DNA from: Fervidobacterium changbaicum
GTDB lineage: Bacteria; Thermotogota; Thermotogae; Thermotogales; Fervidobacteriaceae
Direction: 5' to 3'
Length of the DNA: 64,000 nucleotides
Assembly: GCF_004117075.1 (NCBI RefSeq)
Contig: NZ_CP026721.1
Location: 1,054,001-1,118,000 of the forward strand
The notes under the pieces are model-generated. The model saw nothing but the letters and a program-made list of their open reading frames with translations. It was not told the DNA's origin and ran no database searches. Of this stretch, positions 29,030 through 38,091 are shown piece by piece (position 1 is the first letter of the stretch; every line of letters begins with the position of its first letter). Both the position numbers and the translations under genes were made by a program.

Positions 29030-29269
29030 ATGATCGGAAGGTTCGTTGATTACATTATAGAAGTCGATGAGAAGAACATCAGTATATACTTCTCTGATGA
29101 TTTGGTAAACAAGCCTGTAAGGATACTCTTTCTTGAAGAAGAAGTGTACAAAGGACGACTGCCTCATGCACTGTTCTTAAAACTTGATAAAATTACCAAT
29201 CCGGAGCTTGTTAACTCGTATCTCAGAATAAAAATTATTCTTCCATCAGAGATGGCGTGCAGTTCTTAA
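29030..29269 (+). CDS. Stand-alone copy of the CalpT-like C-terminal domain
   Basis: 79 residues. Residues 7-69 align to residues 195-257 of the CalpT-like protein (26113-26892) with no gaps; I count 18 identities in 63 positions plus many conservative changes. Shared blocks are IEV, YFSD and GR-P, ending LR-x-x-I. Start ATG follows GAGGTGGGATAG, a good ribosome site. If the C-terminal CalpT domain is what the Lon-SAVED protease binds, a free copy could compete with CalpT or mark an activated state. That role is speculation; the homology is seen directly. Confidence 0.7.
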   Translation: MIGRFVDYIIEVDEKNISIYFSDDLVNKPVRILFLEEEVYKGRLPHALFLKLDKITNPELVNSYLRIKIILPSEMACSS

Positions 29270-29282
29270 GAAGCTAATACTC

Positions 29283-29678
29283 ACAAAATCCCCTACCTTT
29301 CATTCACCCTTGCTAACTTAGAGGCACGCGACTTTAGTCGTGTGAGAAGATAGACCTACCATTTTTGCTTTATTATACCGCCAACCATCTGCGCCAACTT
29401 GCAGTATTTGTAGCTTATTCTTTGGCATATCCTTTTGCCGTTAGTATCCTTAATGTCACAAAAGCTCCGCTGGCTCTAACCGCTGTTGTACCTATCCAAA
29501 CGCCAGTATACTTGCTTGCGACACAACAGCTTTAACAATCCGGAAATGATCTTTAGCCTGCTACCAATGTAGCACCTTCTTCCCCTTGTCCTTCGGGTCC
29601 GGTGCTCAGACTGGTCAACCAGAACTTTCTCAAGACCGCCACTTAAGTGGTGAGTGGTTGACTTGGTAGGGGATTTGT
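29283..29678. mobile_element. Non-autonomous element (MITE-like) or transposon remnant
   Basis: About 396 bases bounded by imperfect inverted ends: ACAAAATCCCCTACC (29283-29297) and GGTAGGGGATTTGT (29665-29678). An internal hairpin CACGCGACTTTAGTCGTGTG lies near the left end, a form common at IS200/IS605-type ends. No transposase frame is recognisable; the minus-strand frame at 29476-29703 is low-quality. It fills the gap between the 79-residue gene and cas6. Confidence 0.5.
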
Positions 29679-29680
29679 AA

Positions 29681-30421
29681 TTATACAATTTCTCTATCAA
29701 CAAGTTCTATGCATCCAAATCCTGCGGAGTTTTTGGAACCCAAACCCGCGTCATATGCTAATTTAACGATTTCCCAGTCACCAGTGATATCAAGCACTGT
29801 AATCCATGCATCAAGTTTTAATTCCTTGTAGGAGACAATAACTTTCTTCGGATTAGGTGCTATGTTTTTTACCCGTATGTCTCCTTCGAAAGGAACACCG
29901 TACGCGGCGTAATATTTCCTTTTAAGGTTGTCCTCCAGAAGTTTTTCAAAATCTTCATCGTTTGGTGAATGATAGAGCGTGTACCTTTTTCCATCTTTCC
30001 CAATTGTTGAATAAACAGTTATTGGTGATTTGGTATTCACTCTGATATGATTGGTCCTCGGAAGGTCAAATACTTGAATTTTTGTTGGCACAACCTTATT
30101 TCTTCCGATATTCAGTGTTTCAAATCTCCCGATCCTTTCAATAACGAAATCCACAAGTTTGTCATCTGCGGTAGAAAGTATCAAAACAACATTATCCTTA
30201 AATTTGATGACTTTCTTGTTAGAGTCTATTTCGAATCTTCCCAGAAGCCTTGAGAAACTGAAAAGTTTGTACTGTCTTTTACCATAGCTGTAGCCTCTAT
30301 CATGTAAGAACTTTCTGTACTCGTCATCGTTGATAAGATTGTATATAAGACCTTGAAGTATGTGATTGTAATCTGTTGGAAGTTCTATTGTTTTGCAACT
30401 AAGAGTGATGTAGACTCTCAA
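29681..30421 (-). CDS. cas6: CRISPR pre-crRNA endoribonuclease Cas6
   Basis: 246 residues. The C-terminal glycine-rich loop GLGSKNSAGFGCIEL is the Cas6 signature, and the N-terminal RRM-like fold begins MRVYITL. It cuts the repeat RNA to leave the eight-base handle ending the repeat (ATGGAAAN). The start is TTG at 30421 overlapping the upstream TGA, with GGGGGG seven bases before it. Last gene of the csm operon, which ends just before the MITE-like element. Confidence 0.92.
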   Translation of the reverse strand: MRVYITLSCKTIELPTDYNHILQGLIYNLINDDEYRKFLHDRGYSYGKRQYKLFSFSRLLGRFEIDSNKKVIKFKDNVVLILSTADDKLVDFVIERIGRFETLNIGRNKVVPTKIQVFDLPRTNHIRVNTKSPITVYSTIGKDGKRYTLYHSPNDEDFEKLLEDNLKRKYYAAYGVPFEGDIRVKNIAPNPKKVIVSYKELKLDAWITVLDITGDWEIVKLAYDAGLGSKNSAGFGCIELVDREIV

Positions 30422-31038
30422 AATCTATTCCCCCCTAATTTATCAGCTAATATTAACACGTTCTTTAAATCTTCTTCCTCATATACGAAATAATTGGTAC
30501 TACCTATCCTAAGACCTACTGTATTAACAAGCTGAATCATCTCTTTTGAACCAAAGAGTTTCAGTCTGTACACGTTCTTCCTAAACGAAGTTATGACTGG
30601 AATCAGAGAAAGTTCTTCGCTTTTGTCTTTAAAAAGCTGTTCGGCTAGGCTGAAATAGTATTTTTCGAAATTGGCTTGTAGCTCGTCTATATTGCTTTCA
30701 CCAAGTTGTTCATCTACCAATATGAAACCTTGATCGAAAGGTTCAACAACTTCAATGGTTGTGTAATAAGGGAAAACACCACCAAGAGGAACTCTCAGAA
30801 GTTTCCTCAAGGTGGTTCCGGAAAGGGTATCCCAAACTCGCAATTTAAATATTGCAGTACCTGACATATAATATCCGTTCTCGCTCAAATAAATCCTACG
30901 CCCAAGAATTCCAGAAAACGAGTAGAAGTATCCTACACCGTCACCAAAAATTTGCTCAAATAAGCCCCGTGTTAGCTCGTTCGTAACTAAAACAGGCGCC
31001 TGTAATTTCCACTTTAGAGTAATTTCCTGCAAGTTCAA
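30418..31038 (-). CDS. Unidentified protein inside the csm operon
   Basis: 206 residues, start TTG near 31038 (or TTG 31032, better spaced from GGGG). It is tightly placed between csm5 and cas6 and overlaps cas6 by four bases. It begins with alternating strands (ITLKWKLQAPVLVTNELTRGLFEQIFGDG), has VPLGGVFPYYTTIEVVEPFDQGF in the middle and a mixed alpha/beta end (RIGSTNYFVYEEEDLK). The strand pattern and position suggest a divergent RAMP-like or Cas6-related fold, but I see no glycine-rich RAMP loop. Not a standard Csm subunit. Confidence 0.75.
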   Translation of the reverse strand: MNLQEITLKWKLQAPVLVTNELTRGLFEQIFGDGVGYFYSFSGILGRRIYLSENGYYMSGTAIFKLRVWDTLSGTTLRKLLRVPLGGVFPYYTTIEVVEPFDQGFILVDEQLGESNIDELQANFEKYYFSLAEQLFKDKSEELSLIPVITSFRKNVYRLKLFGSKEMIQLVNTVGLRIGSTNYFVYEEEDLKNVLILADKLGGNRF

Positions 31039-31055
31039 AACCCCTTTGTCTGTTT

Positions 31056-32210
31056 TTAATCCATAAGTTCAACTTTAACCCAGCCAAGTGGCATTATGTC
31101 ATTTGGTGATTCAGATAACTTAACTATCCTGGTAGTTATCGGGAAATTACTTTCCGTAATTTTGCGATATCCAAAGTTCTTCAACACTTTGATTTCAGCT
31201 GGTTCTAAGAAACCTCTAAAGGCTGTTTTTGAGTAGAAAGACGTGTGTCCGCCTATCCTGACCAAGAAACCCCTATCCGCTTTCTCGTTAATGTCGAGGA
31301 GTTTTTTATAGAATTCTTCAAGTGTTTTCTTGACAGGGTTATCTGACATTGTGCTTATTTTCTGCCGTTCCATGTTTATGATAATCATAGCTGATTCTTT
31401 CATTCTATCAACAAATACCTTCTCGTTAGAAAAAAGGTTTCTGAAATAGCCAAGAGCTTCCTTAAGTTTTTCATTTCTCCTAACTTCTTCCAAACTCTCT
31501 AATTTGCTCAAGTTTGAAAATAGAGAAATTATTTCTGCAGCTACTTTATTTCCTTCGTTGCTCCTCATATCAGGAAGCCACACTTCGACAAACTGAGGTA
31601 TACTTGTTTTTTGTCTTACAAAGTGAACAACTTCAACCTTCTTGAATTTTATGTGTGAATTGTTGATAAAAGTACTGTCCGTTATTCTAAGAAGTTTGAA
31701 TGGCGAATAGAACGGTTGCCCAAAGATATTTTGTTCGACTTTTTCAACCTCAAATTTTACATTTGGAGATCTGAAAACATTTCTAAGTGTAGCTTCGAAT
31801 TTTTGATTGGATTTAATAATCATCGTCCTTAAAGCACCTTTGAGCGAACTGCCTGGTATATAGTACCTGCCGGCTGTTCTTATAAATCTACTTATTTGCA
31901 AAGTTTTCGGTTTGCCGTTTTTATCAAAGATTGTATCAAACGAAGTATAGCTGTACTCTTGCAAGTCAATCTTGAGTACTTCAAATATCTTCAAAAGAAC
32001 TGCATCTTTAGTTTCTGGATTAAAAATTTTGTCACTGTTGGCCACAAAATAGTCCACGAATTTTTCGTGTTCCATTAGTTTGTCAAAATTTAGAATATGC
32101 GTCTTCTTTCCTTGAACGATAGTTTCGAACTTACCAATCTTTTCTCCAGAACCTATAAATACAGCTGAAACTGGTTCAATCGATATCCTTTTACTAAAAT
32201 CTGCTGTCAC
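31056..32210 (-). CDS. csm5: Type III-A CRISPR RAMP protein Csm5
   Basis: 384 residues. Csm5 caps the 3' end of the crRNA in the Csm complex. RAMP features: IEPVSAVFIGSGEKIG at the N-terminus, and YYIPGSSLKGALRTMII, the conserved RAMP block shared with Csm3. The C-terminal half has RIGGHTSFYSKTAFRG. The GTG start at 32210 overlaps the csm4 stop (GTGA) with GGAGGGAG upstream, so it is translationally coupled. Confidence 0.9.
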   Translation of the reverse strand: MTADFSKRISIEPVSAVFIGSGEKIGKFETIVQGKKTHILNFDKLMEHEKFVDYFVANSDKIFNPETKDAVLLKIFEVLKIDLQEYSYTSFDTIFDKNGKPKTLQISRFIRTAGRYYIPGSSLKGALRTMIIKSNQKFEATLRNVFRSPNVKFEVEKVEQNIFGQPFYSPFKLLRITDSTFINNSHIKFKKVEVVHFVRQKTSIPQFVEVWLPDMRSNEGNKVAAEIISLFSNLSKLESLEEVRRNEKLKEALGYFRNLFSNEKVFVDRMKESAMIIINMERQKISTMSDNPVKKTLEEFYKKLLDINEKADRGFLVRIGGHTSFYSKTAFRGFLEPAEIKVLKNFGYRKITESNFPITTRIVKLSESPNDIMPLGWVKVELMD

Positions 32211-33190
32211 GGCTGACTCCCTCCTTTGAATGGGAGCAAGAATGCCTTTCCGTATCTGTATACTTTGTAATTATTTTCCTCTTCGAATCCTTCGGGTGAT
32301 ATGTCTAAAATCCTCCCATCCACACGCTTATTGAAAACTGAGCCTTCTGTGAACATTATAACGCGTTTGGCTTTTTTATCGCTATTGTGTATATAACCGG
32401 TTCTATACATTAGTTCGTATGACTTTATAACTTCCTTAGCAAGCTCGGATGTGCTCTCTTTGTAATCTTCAGGACTTGGGATGTATGGTGAAAGCAAAAG
32501 GTATCTGTCACCTTCCTTAGGTAGTTCAATTGGTTGGATTTCGTAATCGAAATGACCAAATCCGTACGTCCTGTCGCCACCAATGCCCTCGTCTGCCAAA
32601 AGTCTTAGCGCTGCAAGTATTTGTTTCTCAATTTCTTGACCAACGGACAGGTAGAACCAAAGCCCGCAGTTAGGTGCGAAGTGGACTTCTGAAAAGTAAT
32701 AGAGGTTTGAGCTTGAATTCAAACGATTAATCATGACCCTCGGTCTCTCAATAACAATCGCTGGGCTGTTGAACTCGCCTTGGTATTCTATCTTCTTCTT
32801 GCTCAAAAATTGGCCGTGTACGTCGTCTACATTAGCCTTAGCACTCCCAAAAACTATTTCTTCCTGCACATACTTCACTTTCTTTAATTTCTTTGGTTGG
32901 GTTAATCTTGGCAATAAGCCGAAGTCCTCACCTTTTGGCCTGGGCAAAAAGTAAGTATCTCCAATATAGTAAAAAGCAGAGGAAAAACGAAGGTCAGTCT
33001 TTTCAGAATTAGTCATTAATTTTTTTATGAGCTCTTCCGTTTCTCGCTCACCGAACAATTTTGAATGCGCATTCATCAACGCACCGAAAATTGTTTCGGC
33101 ATGGATTATAATATCTGAAACTTCACTTACGCCGTCCATAAGACCAATATGAAGTGGACCTTTGAATTTAATTTTTATCCGATAGTCCAT
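32207..33190 (-). CDS. csm4: Type III-A CRISPR RAMP protein Csm4
   Basis: About 327 residues. Csm4 holds the 5' handle of the crRNA and contacts Cas10. The N-terminal RAMP strand IKIKFKGPLHIGL is followed by AETIFGALMNA, and the C-terminal glycine-rich loop by GGDRTYGFGHFD. I favour ATG 33190 over the GTG at 33199. It lies between csm3 and csm5 in the standard order. Confidence 0.9.
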   Translation of the reverse strand: MDYRIKIKFKGPLHIGLMDGVSEVSDIIIHAETIFGALMNAHSKLFGERETEELIKKLMTNSEKTDLRFSSAFYYIGDTYFLPRPKGEDFGLLPRLTQPKKLKKVKYVQEEIVFGSAKANVDDVHGQFLSKKKIEYQGEFNSPAIVIERPRVMINRLNSSSNLYYFSEVHFAPNCGLWFYLSVGQEIEKQILAALRLLADEGIGGDRTYGFGHFDYEIQPIELPKEGDRYLLLSPYIPSPEDYKESTSELAKEVIKSYELMYRTGYIHNSDKKAKRVIMFTEGSVFNKRVDGRILDISPEGFEEENNYKVYRYGKAFLLPFKGGSQP

Positions 33191-33240
33191 GCGCCTCACT
33201 TCCCTAAGATAGGATAGCTATTCCATTGAGTTCCTTTAAA

Positions 33241-33969
33241 CTACTTGAGCTTAGACAGCGCTTCTTCTACGTTTCCAAATGTACTTACTGGACTCTCATC
33301 TTTACCCTCCGAATAAAATGTCTTTTCGCGCTTGACAATCTGAATGTTTCTAAATGCAATTTTTCCATATCCCCTTGAACCACTACCGCCCAGATAGTCG
33401 TCTTCTAAAAGTTTCATTGCCAAAAACAGTTCCATTAAGAACTTTTTTTCATCGCCTTCATATTCGTCGACTACGAATTCCGCTTTGAATATAGCACCTG
33501 CTGGAACCCTTTCTTGAGGTCTTGGGTTAGCTCTCGATGTTACTCTATTTATACTATTTTCATGCTTAACTTCGGTGTACTTTGTTTCAAGAAAGTCTGC
33601 ATATGGTTCTAAACTCTTCTCATCAAGGTAAGCATCGCGAACGATGAGCCGTGTCCTCGAGAACGTACTAATGTTGGATTTGTTATCAACAGATGTTCCG
33701 AAAAGTCCGCAAACAGGACAGTTCTCATCCGCACACTTGTGAACATCGCCTTTTTCGTGAACTTTTCCGTGATAAAATTCGCTCAGAACTCTCATTTTCC
33801 CCTTTAAACTGCTGCCTGGAATGTATGGTCTGCCCTTTGGGTCCTTAATGACTGGGTTATCAAGTCCACCTATTTCGAGACTGTCCTTGTTCGTACCAAT
33901 GTGTAACCCAGTGATAACCTCAATATCGGCTTTGACTATGTACTTTCCCAAAAATTTCTTTACTCCCAT
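33241..33969 (-). CDS. csm3: Type III-A CRISPR RAMP protein Csm3 (target-RNA nuclease subunit)
   Basis: 242 residues. Backbone subunit that cuts target RNA every six bases. The catalytic aspartate is D37 in GGLDNPVIKD, equivalent to the known Csm3 position. YIPGSSLKGKMR is the RAMP signature and GSGSRGYGKI the glycine-rich loop. A zinc-like set CADENCPVCG lies near residue 80. Start ATG follows GGGGGAT. The intact aspartate predicts active RNA cleavage. Confidence 0.95.
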   Translation of the reverse strand: MGVKKFLGKYIVKADIEVITGLHIGTNKDSLEIGGLDNPVIKDPKGRPYIPGSSLKGKMRVLSEFYHGKVHEKGDVHKCADENCPVCGLFGTSVDNKSNISTFSRTRLIVRDAYLDEKSLEPYADFLETKYTEVKHENSINRVTSRANPRPQERVPAGAIFKAEFVVDEYEGDEKKFLMELFLAMKLLEDDYLGGSGSRGYGKIAFRNIQIVKREKTFYSEGKDESPVSTFGNVEEALSKLK

Positions 33970-34013
33970 ATTCGTATCCCCCTTTACATTGTTGTTCTTT
34001 TATCGCACTTTTA

Positions 34014-34499
34014 TCATCTTTCCTGGTACTTTTCATAGTACTTATGGAACGCAGTAAGAGATTCGAAGAAGTCCATGAAAAGGTAAAAAGATTTCTTAAT
34101 CTCCTGTCCCTGTTTTTTCTTAATGCTTTCAACAATGTTCCTCATACCTTTAGCAAATTCTTCGAGAACTTCGTTATTTCCGGATTCTCTACCAACGTCA
34201 TATACCATCATAGCAACGAACTTGTTAAGCTCTCTCTTGAGAATTCTTTCAATTTCCGTATCGCTCTTACCTGCAATGTCAATTTTCTTGACGTGGTTAT
34301 AGAACTTTCTCAATTTTGTTGAATTCAGCTTCAAGTTCTTTGCTATTTGTTCAGCCTTTTCAGTCAAGGTGTTGTAGTCTTCGTTCATAGATTCTATGAG
34401 TTTCTTTACATCTCCAAAATATTTGGCCATCTCAGGGGTTTGGTTCCTTACCTGGTTGTTACCTCTGTTCTGATAGCTGTTTGGCTGTCCTACGCTCAT
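34014..34499 (-). CDS. csm2: Type III-A CRISPR small subunit Csm2
   Basis: About 161 residues, helical and basic, with the family pattern NSTKLRKFYNHVKKI. A Gln/Asn-rich N-terminal tail (GQPNSYQNRGNNQVRNQ) precedes the helical core. It lines the crRNA-target duplex. ATG 34499 is supported by GGAGGTG at seven bases and leaves one base after the cas10 stop. Confidence 0.88.
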   Translation of the reverse strand: MSVGQPNSYQNRGNNQVRNQTPEMAKYFGDVKKLIESMNEDYNTLTEKAEQIAKNLKLNSTKLRKFYNHVKKIDIAGKSDTEIERILKRELNKFVAMMVYDVGRESGNNEVLEEFAKGMRNIVESIKKKQGQEIKKSFYLFMDFFESLTAFHKYYEKYQER

Positions 34500-34500
34500 T

Positions 34501-36990
34501 TTACGACACCTCCACTTCACTTAGTAATTCATCTTCCTTTTCTATACTTCGAGTTTCATCATGAACCCATCTAACGATCAACCCTAACTTTGGATGCAAT
34601 CTGTTTCTTGAAACAAGGATTGAATTAAATAGTTTATCCATGTCCTCGATAACTTCTTTCTGCCTCTCCATAAGTCTTCCAATGTAGTAGTACAGCCGCC
34701 AAATTTTCAGTTCTTTATCATCTTTATCTGCGAATGTGTCAAGTACGTGTAATAAGTTCCTGCTCACACCCTTGGTAATTAGCTCTTTTAACTTTTCCTT
34801 GATTTCAAGAACCTTGTCGAACTCTTCCCAGCCTATACACCCCCTTAGGAAGTAAATAGCATCCTTTTCTCTACCATTGCGTTTATAAGCTTTTGCGTAC
34901 TCGTCGAGTAACTCTCCAGCAGTTGTACCAAGCTTGTAAACTGGGTATTTCCTGCTTGGTGCAATTGCTACAGCCATCGATATCGAAAGATTTTTGTTCT
35001 TAGTAAACTTCTCAAACTCTTTTCTTATACCACTACCAAGCATCGGCAGCTCGTTCCACGGTCCGAGTATCATGAAATCGTCGCCACCAGAGTATATAAC
35101 GTTGCAGTTTTGGTAGTTGTTTCTAACGTACTTCTCTAATGCAACGCTGAAGAACATCTCGAGTTCTGAAGATAACGTTGTAACATATGATATAGGTGCT
35201 CTTCTGTTTTCTAAATTGACACTGCTTTTTAGAGCCTTAAATATACTTCCAAGATTGTCTACATCGCCGCGAAGTATTGCCCAGCGTTTTACGCCTTCCG
35301 ATTGCTTAGCTATCGTTTCAAGGTCAGCGGTAACTTCTCTTCCATTTTTTTCGATATATTTTCTCGGAACGTAGCTAGCTATCTTTACATAATACATAGC
35401 TTCCATTGGGTCATATGTACCGTTCCTGCTCTTTTCAACCGCGTAAGACAGTTTGTTTGGTTCATTTTCGAACGAAAGTTCAAATCCGAAGTTTTTGAAT
35501 ACGTCAAATACATCCTGTGGCTTGCGATTTAACTCGGGAATTTGCTCAATCACTAAGAACTTGCTGTTCGCCAAATGGTATCCTAAATCGACGAAAGATT
35601 CACAAAATGTACATTCGTACTCTACTTCTTCACCAGCTTTGCCATACCTTCTTTCCTCCATCTTTCGTCCACAATACGGACATCTTGGCCCTGAGAAATC
35701 TTCTGGAACGAACATTTCTACATTCAGTATGTTTGCAAATTTTCTGTTCTTCTTTTCTTCAATAAGTCTCGCAAGATCATCATGTACGTCAAAATTGACA
35801 AGCCTTGAAAGGTTGATTTTCATACCGGCAAGAAGTACTGACAAATCTAATCCAAAGGCGTCGTACATTTTCTTGTCAAGTAAAGTTTGGTACTCTTCCA
35901 ACTTATCAATGGTCTTGGCAGGAACAAGAAGATAAAAGTGTCCCCCCCCGCAGTAGAGAATGTTTGAGTTGTAGAGACCTTCTTTTCTGATGATGTATTT
36001 TGCTATTATTTCAGCAAGGTAGGCTATAAAGAACGAACGAGCTCTTAATTTCTTAAGTCCGTTTTTGACGGAAGTTTTGTATATGAAGTCTTGTATACCA
36101 GATATATCACCCTTTATCACACCAAATAGATCTTCATCGTCTTTAAGTGAAACTTGATTATCCTGCAACTTTCTGACTATCTCCTCTAACTTCCCAAGTC
36201 TGCTCGAAGCAAATATAAACCTATCGTTTTGTTTCTCAAATATTCCTTCGCCAAGTTGAATCAACAAAGCTACAGCTATAGCAGCTGTTGAAGCTGCATG
36301 GGAGAATAGGGAAATATCGGGCTCACTGTAATAAAACGCAGAGGGAACTGTGGATGTAAATTCTTTGAGTAAATAATAAACTCTTTCAAGAACACCGTCC
36401 GGTTCTTTATTCCAAAGTTCTTTTAGAGCGCTATCTTTTATCAAAGGCTCGAACTCTTTCCATAAAGATTCATACTCCTTTTTTACCATTCTTTCCAAAA
36501 GCTCACTCTCTGATCTTACCTCTTCGGCCAATGAAAAACGCGAAAGTGGTCTGTAAAAGTTGACTTTGTCATCAACACCCAACACAGATACTTTGGAGAT
36601 TATAGATTTCATATACTTAATCCTATCTAAGTCGGTGTTTTGGCTGTAATCCATCCGTTCATTTGCAGACAGTTTATCTGCCAAAGACACTATTTTTGCC
36701 AGGATTTCGTGTTCATTCGCAAGATTTTCCAGTCTTTCATGGTGCTTACTAATAATGATTGAAACATCATCGCGATAAGGCAAAGAAGAGTTCTTGTAAA
36801 TATGTGCACCGATATACTGATGTGCAAGACCAGAATTGTTGTTCTTTATCTCATAGCTGTATTCTCTCTTTATCTCTTCTTCCAAGGTGTTGCCCATTTC
36901 CCCCCTTTGTCGGAACTTACCTACATCGTGGAACAAAGCCGATAAATAAGTCACGTCTCTCCACTTCTTAAACACATCGGTTCCTGACAT
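34501..36990 (-). CDS. cas10: Type III-A CRISPR large subunit Cas10/Csm1
   Basis: 829 residues. The N-terminal HD nuclease motif HDVGKF (H21, D22) is intact, for single-stranded DNA cutting. A zinc ribbon CPYCGRKMEE ... CTFC lies in the middle, and the cyclase palm has YSGGDDF with GGDD at 635-638. The intact GGDD predicts synthesis of cyclic oligoadenylate on target binding, which fits the CARF and SAVED effectors encoded nearby. Start ATG follows GGGGGTGG. Operon order is cas1-cas10-csm2-csm3-csm4-csm5-unknown-cas6. Confidence 0.96.
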   Translation of the reverse strand: MSGTDVFKKWRDVTYLSALFHDVGKFRQRGEMGNTLEEEIKREYSYEIKNNNSGLAHQYIGAHIYKNSSLPYRDDVSIIISKHHERLENLANEHEILAKIVSLADKLSANERMDYSQNTDLDRIKYMKSIISKVSVLGVDDKVNFYRPLSRFSLAEEVRSESELLERMVKKEYESLWKEFEPLIKDSALKELWNKEPDGVLERVYYLLKEFTSTVPSAFYYSEPDISLFSHAASTAAIAVALLIQLGEGIFEKQNDRFIFASSRLGKLEEIVRKLQDNQVSLKDDEDLFGVIKGDISGIQDFIYKTSVKNGLKKLRARSFFIAYLAEIIAKYIIRKEGLYNSNILYCGGGHFYLLVPAKTIDKLEEYQTLLDKKMYDAFGLDLSVLLAGMKINLSRLVNFDVHDDLARLIEEKKNRKFANILNVEMFVPEDFSGPRCPYCGRKMEERRYGKAGEEVEYECTFCESFVDLGYHLANSKFLVIEQIPELNRKPQDVFDVFKNFGFELSFENEPNKLSYAVEKSRNGTYDPMEAMYYVKIASYVPRKYIEKNGREVTADLETIAKQSEGVKRWAILRGDVDNLGSIFKALKSSVNLENRRAPISYVTTLSSELEMFFSVALEKYVRNNYQNCNVIYSGGDDFMILGPWNELPMLGSGIRKEFEKFTKNKNLSISMAVAIAPSRKYPVYKLGTTAGELLDEYAKAYKRNGREKDAIYFLRGCIGWEEFDKVLEIKEKLKELITKGVSRNLLHVLDTFADKDDKELKIWRLYYYIGRLMERQKEVIEDMDKLFNSILVSRNRLHPKLGLIVRWVHDETRSIEKEDELLSEVEVS

Positions 36991-37004
36991 CTTTCCACCC
37001 CCAA

Positions 37005-37994
37005 CTACATTCGAAAGGCTTTATAAGCTTCTTCCTCGCGTAAGTGTCTGATCAATTTGTAGCACTCGTGTCGTATCACTGTTCTGAATGACATTTTCTG
37101 ACCGTTCTCGTAATCGATTGTTTCTTCTATCTTAGCCTCGAGCTCTTTAATAAACTTCTTCTTGCCGTTTTCGTTAAGGTATACACCCCCTTCAACCTGT
37201 CTGAAGTCTTCTTTTTTAATAATCGACTTGTTAACGACTGTCAGAATGACCTTGTCAACGATTATTGGTTTAAATATCTCAGCTATATCAAGTTGCAAAG
37301 AAAACTTCCTCTTGCTTGGTTCGTGAAGAAAGCTGATTGACGGCTCCAGAGATGTTTTGAATATTTCCGAAAGCACAACGTTGTACAAAATGGTATTTCC
37401 GAAACTGATAAGGGCATTTATCTCATCGCTCGGAGGTCTTGTTGTTCTCTCTTCGAATGTGAATCCTTTTTCTGAAAGAATTATGCCAAGTGCTTCATAG
37501 TAAGATTTTCTAACATTCCCTTCAATTGCCATAAGCGCTGGAATACTATCTTGTCGGCTGTAAGATTTTTTCAACGCCAATATCTTATCTATATTCTTCT
37601 GCACTTCAGGGAACTTATTAGTGTACGGTGTCAATACATTAACCATGTTGTCGGCAACACCATTCAGTATCTCTCGAGCGATTATTATCCTCTTTTCCAA
37701 ATCTTGATAGTGCTGCAATTGTAATATAAGCATTTCGCCCGTTTTGTTTAATTCAATAGGATAAAAGCAGCCTATATATTCCCCATAGTAATTGTAGAAA
37801 AATACGGGAATTTGAGAGTGCGAAAACAGTTCAAGCGTCTTTTTGTTAAGTTCTACTTCGGAAAAGACCATAACACTTGACACGTTTTTTAGCGGTACGT
37901 ACATCGGTTTCTCATTTTCAGATTTAGGTTCTATGTAAAGCGCCGCGCTTTTCTTTCTCAGGTAAGCATCTCTGAAAATGTATACTGTTTGCAT
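37005..37994 (-). CDS. cas1: CRISPR integrase Cas1
   Basis: 329 residues, usual length. An N-terminal beta domain (MQTVYIFRDAYLRKK) is followed by the helical catalytic domain with ALMAIEGNVRKSYYEAL (metal-binding Glu), FLHEPSKRKFSLQLDIAEIFKPIIVD (His and Asp/Glu ligands). With Cas2 it inserts new spacers at the leader. No reverse transcriptase is fused. Start ATG follows GGGGGGAAGG. Confidence 0.95.
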   Translation of the reverse strand: MQTVYIFRDAYLRKKSAALYIEPKSENEKPMYVPLKNVSSVMVFSEVELNKKTLELFSHSQIPVFFYNYYGEYIGCFYPIELNKTGEMLILQLQHYQDLEKRIIIAREILNGVADNMVNVLTPYTNKFPEVQKNIDKILALKKSYSRQDSIPALMAIEGNVRKSYYEALGIILSEKGFTFEERTTRPPSDEINALISFGNTILYNVVLSEIFKTSLEPSISFLHEPSKRKFSLQLDIAEIFKPIIVDKVILTVVNKSIIKKEDFRQVEGGVYLNENGKKKFIKELEAKIEETIDYENGQKMSFRTVIRHECYKLIRHLREEEAYKAFRM

Positions 37995-38091
37995 ATACCT
38001 TCCCCCCTAGGAACTTCTAAACTCTTACACCTTATAAAACGGGGGGAATTTCTAAGTCTGACAGGTAAAATGAAAGAAAAAAGAAAACTAT

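Noticed and set aside
29476-29703. 75-codon minus-strand frame next to cas6
   Set aside because: Lies within the MITE-like element, runs past its right end into cas6, and has no recognisable protein character.
37005-37994. Idea that sense-biased spacers come from an RT-Cas1 fusion
   Set aside because: Cas1 is 329 residues with no reverse-transcriptase domain, and no separate reverse transcriptase is seen in the window.
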